Assembly: GCA_028724905.1 (NCBI GenBank)
Contig: JAQYTG010000016.1
Span: 62,001 to 126,000 of the forward strand
Length of the DNA: 64,000 nt
Origin: Actinomycetaceae bacterium
GTDB lineage: Bacteria; Actinomycetota; Actinomycetes; Actinomycetales; Actinomycetaceae
Direction of reading: 5' to 3'
A program made the translations under genes and the position numbers. Each line of letters begins with the position of its first letter. Position 1 is the first letter of the stretch. Positions 62,471 through 64,000 of this stretch are shown here, one piece after another. Below the pieces are notes generated by a model. That model had not been told where the DNA came from. It worked only from the letters and a program-made list of their open reading frames with translations, and did not search any database.

Positions 62471-64000
62471 GTTTCGCCATTCTTCCAATTATTCAGTGGG
62501 CTTCGCTCACCCCGCTCTTGATTATTTTCGGAGCGGCGGTGCTAGGCACGTTGGTTGAGGCTTTTGCTCCACGCAAGGCGCGCCGACCGATTCAGGTGAT
62601 CTTGTCGCTGTTAGCTTTAGCTGCCACCTTGGTGACTCTTGTGTGGCGGTGGAGCGTGGCTAGCGCAGACGGCCCCAACTTTGCGATTCCGATGGTCGGC
62701 ATTCCCGAAGATCAGCAGGGCAACGGAATCTCGATGCTTGAAGATCCGCTGTCGCTCATCGGGCAAGGAGTGATCATCGTTGCTGCTATTCTCGCTTTCC
62801 TAGTGATCGCAGATCGCAGTGCACTGCGTGATGGCGCATTTGTGGCCTCTGCTGCCACTCGCCCTGGCTCTGAAGCTGAACGGGAATCGAGCGTTGCTGG
62901 GCGCGAACACACCGAGATCTTCCCATTGGCTCTCTTCTCCACCGGCGGCATGATGGCCTTTACCAGTGCTTTGGATCTGCTCACGCTCTTCATTGCGCTG
63001 GAGGTACTTTCACTTCCACTTTATGTGCTCTCGGCTATGGCTCGGCGCAGAAGGGTGCTCTCGCAGGAAGCGGCTATGAAGTACTTCCTTATGGGGGCTT
63101 TTTCCTCGGCTATCTTCCTCATGGGGGCGGCAATTATCTACGGAGCCACCGGCCGCATCTTCTATATAGGCGTGCAAGCAGTGCAGATCTATAGTATGGC
63201 CGAGGGTCATCCGGAGCAGACGGCTCTCGCGCTTCTCGGCGTTGCGATGGTGATCGTCGGCTTACTGTTCAAAGTGGGTGCTGTGCCATTCCACTCTTGG
63301 ACGCCAGATGTCTATCAAGGTGCTCCGACGCCTATTACGGGCTTCATGGCCGCGGGTACGAAAGCTGCCGCTTTTATCGCCCTCGCACGTATCTTCCTCT
63401 ATGTGGCGCTGCCAGTGGCGGATAAACTCAACGTGTTCATGTGGATAATTATTATCCTCACCATCGTGGTGGGCACAGTGCTCGGCATGGTGCAAAGCGA
63501 TATCAAACGTCTACTGGCGTACTCGTCTGTGGCTCACGCAGGCTTCATCTTGATTGCCATCAACGTGGTGTCCATCAACGCTATTACTGCTCTAGGAGGT
63601 GCGCCTGAAGCATATCGGCAGAATCTGAGTGCTCTGCTCTTCTATCTGCTCTCCTATGGAGTGGCCGTCGTGGGGGCTTTCGCCTTAGTCACGATGGTAC
63701 GTGAGCGCGATGCAGCCGGAAATATCCTCGCCGAGGCCACGCGGCTCGATGCCTGGAAAGGTCTGGGGCGGCGCTCTCCGCTGACGGCGGCAGCTATGCT
63801 GCTCTTCTTGCTCTCGTTCGCCGGAATCCCACTCACCAGTGGTTTCATTGGAAAGTTCGAGGTGTTTCGCGCTGGCGTGAGTGGGGGAGAGACGGTGCTG
63901 GTGGTGATCGCGGTGCTGGCTTCGGCCGCTACGGCTTTCTTCTACTTCCGCCTGGTACAGATTATGTTCTTTGCCGAACCTGAGGGCGAGACGGTGGCTG
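62467..64000 (+). CDS. nuoN: NADH-quinone oxidoreductase subunit N (3' end outside window)
   Basis: Third antiporter-like subunit, ATGA overlap with nuoM; 511 codons are visible and the frame is open to the window end. Marks are FIALEVLSLPLYVLSAMARR (TM5 Glu), LFKVGAVPFHSWTPDVYQGAP and IKRLLAYSSVAHAGFILIA. A polar insertion between the early helices (about 118-150, SAATRPGSEAERESSVAGR) is longer than in E. coli. In many actinobacteria a polyprenyl-diphosphate synthase gene follows, beyond this window. Confidence 0.95.
   Translation, partial: MSFAILPIIQWASLTPLLIIFGAAVLGTLVEAFAPRKARRPIQVILSLLALAATLVTLVWRWSVASADGPNFAIPMVGIPEDQQGNGISMLEDPLSLIGQGVIIVAAILAFLVIADRSALRDGAFVASAATRPGSEAERESSVAGREHTEIFPLALFSTGGMMAFTSALDLLTLFIALEVLSLPLYVLSAMARRRRVLSQEAAMKYFLMGAFSSAIFLMGAAIIYGATGRIFYIGVQAVQIYSMAEGHPEQTALALLGVAMVIVGLLFKVGAVPFHSWTPDVYQGAPTPITGFMAAGTKAAAFIALARIFLYVALPVADKLNVFMWIIIILTIVVGTVLGMVQSDIKRLLAYSSVAHAGFILIAINVVSINAITALGGAPEAYRQNLSALLFYLLSYGVAVVGAFALVTMVRERDAAGNILAEATRLDAWKGLGRRSPLTAAAMLLFLLSFAGIPLTSGFIGKFEVFRAGVSGGETVLVVIAVLASAATAFFYFRLVQIMFFAEPEGETVA

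Noticed and set aside
1..64000. tRNA, rRNA or tmRNA genes
   Set aside because: The intergenic regions were read for T-loop (GTTCGAATC-like) and acceptor-stem patterns; none was found.

Overview
This 64 kb window is a chromosomal segment of an actinobacterium of moderate G+C content. The evidence is a gene order that matches the mycobacterial ppa-dacB-zincin-tilS-hpt-ftsH-fol-pan-lysS block, a GabD2-type aldehyde dehydrogenase, an NlpC/P60 wall hydrolase, bPH2 proteins, a menaquinone-linked 14-subunit complex I, an LPKTG sortase substrate, frequent GTG starts and several apparently leaderless genes. A member of the Actinomycetaceae (Arcanobacterium/Trueperella-like) would fit, but the genus is inference. 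There is no rRNA, tRNA, CRISPR array, integrase, transposase or prophage.

Layout. 1-8 kb: gabD2, a decayed membrane-protein remnant, rsmI, metX, an alpha/beta hydrolase and an NlpC/P60 peptidoglycan hydrolase. 8-31 kb: a conserved housekeeping block with ppa, dacB, a zinc-metalloprotease-like gene, tilS, hpt, ftsH, folE, folP, a folB-folK fusion, a DUF3180 gene, two bPH2 genes, a DUF2520 gene, panC, panD, a HAD-like gene and lysS. It is interrupted after dacB by a large LPKTG surface-protein gene. 31-41 kb: a TetR regulator, mutY, an Arg-rich single-pass membrane protein, radA, a Trk/Ktr-type potassium uptake pair, a small HTH gene, a 32-residue bS22-like ribosomal protein gene, a MarR regulator and a histidine phosphatase. 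41-64 kb: menA, htrA, menG, a geranylgeranyl-reductase-family gene and nuoA to nuoN (nuoN is cut by the window end).

How genes work together. folE, folP and folB-folK form a near-complete tetrahydropterin/folate branch with overlapping genes. panC and panD feed pantothenate and coenzyme A. dacB, the NlpC/P60 protein and the LPKTG protein act at the cell wall. menA, menG and the reductase-family gene make or modify menaquinone, and the adjacent nuo operon reduces menaquinone while pumping protons.

The most unusual signal is not a gene. Many genes are followed by short degenerate tandem duplications that begin at or just after the stop codon and often copy it (for example 1814-1865, 7771-7853, 34655-34707, 44983-45034, 47138-47285). 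Low-complexity insertions or tails also occur in core enzymes (PanC, LysS, MenA, MetX, FtsH). Together these suggest a genome prone to tandem expansion. Other notable items are nested inverted repeats at 64-161, a HAD protein whose catalytic DxD motif is N-x-S, and several clean palindromes next to promoters.
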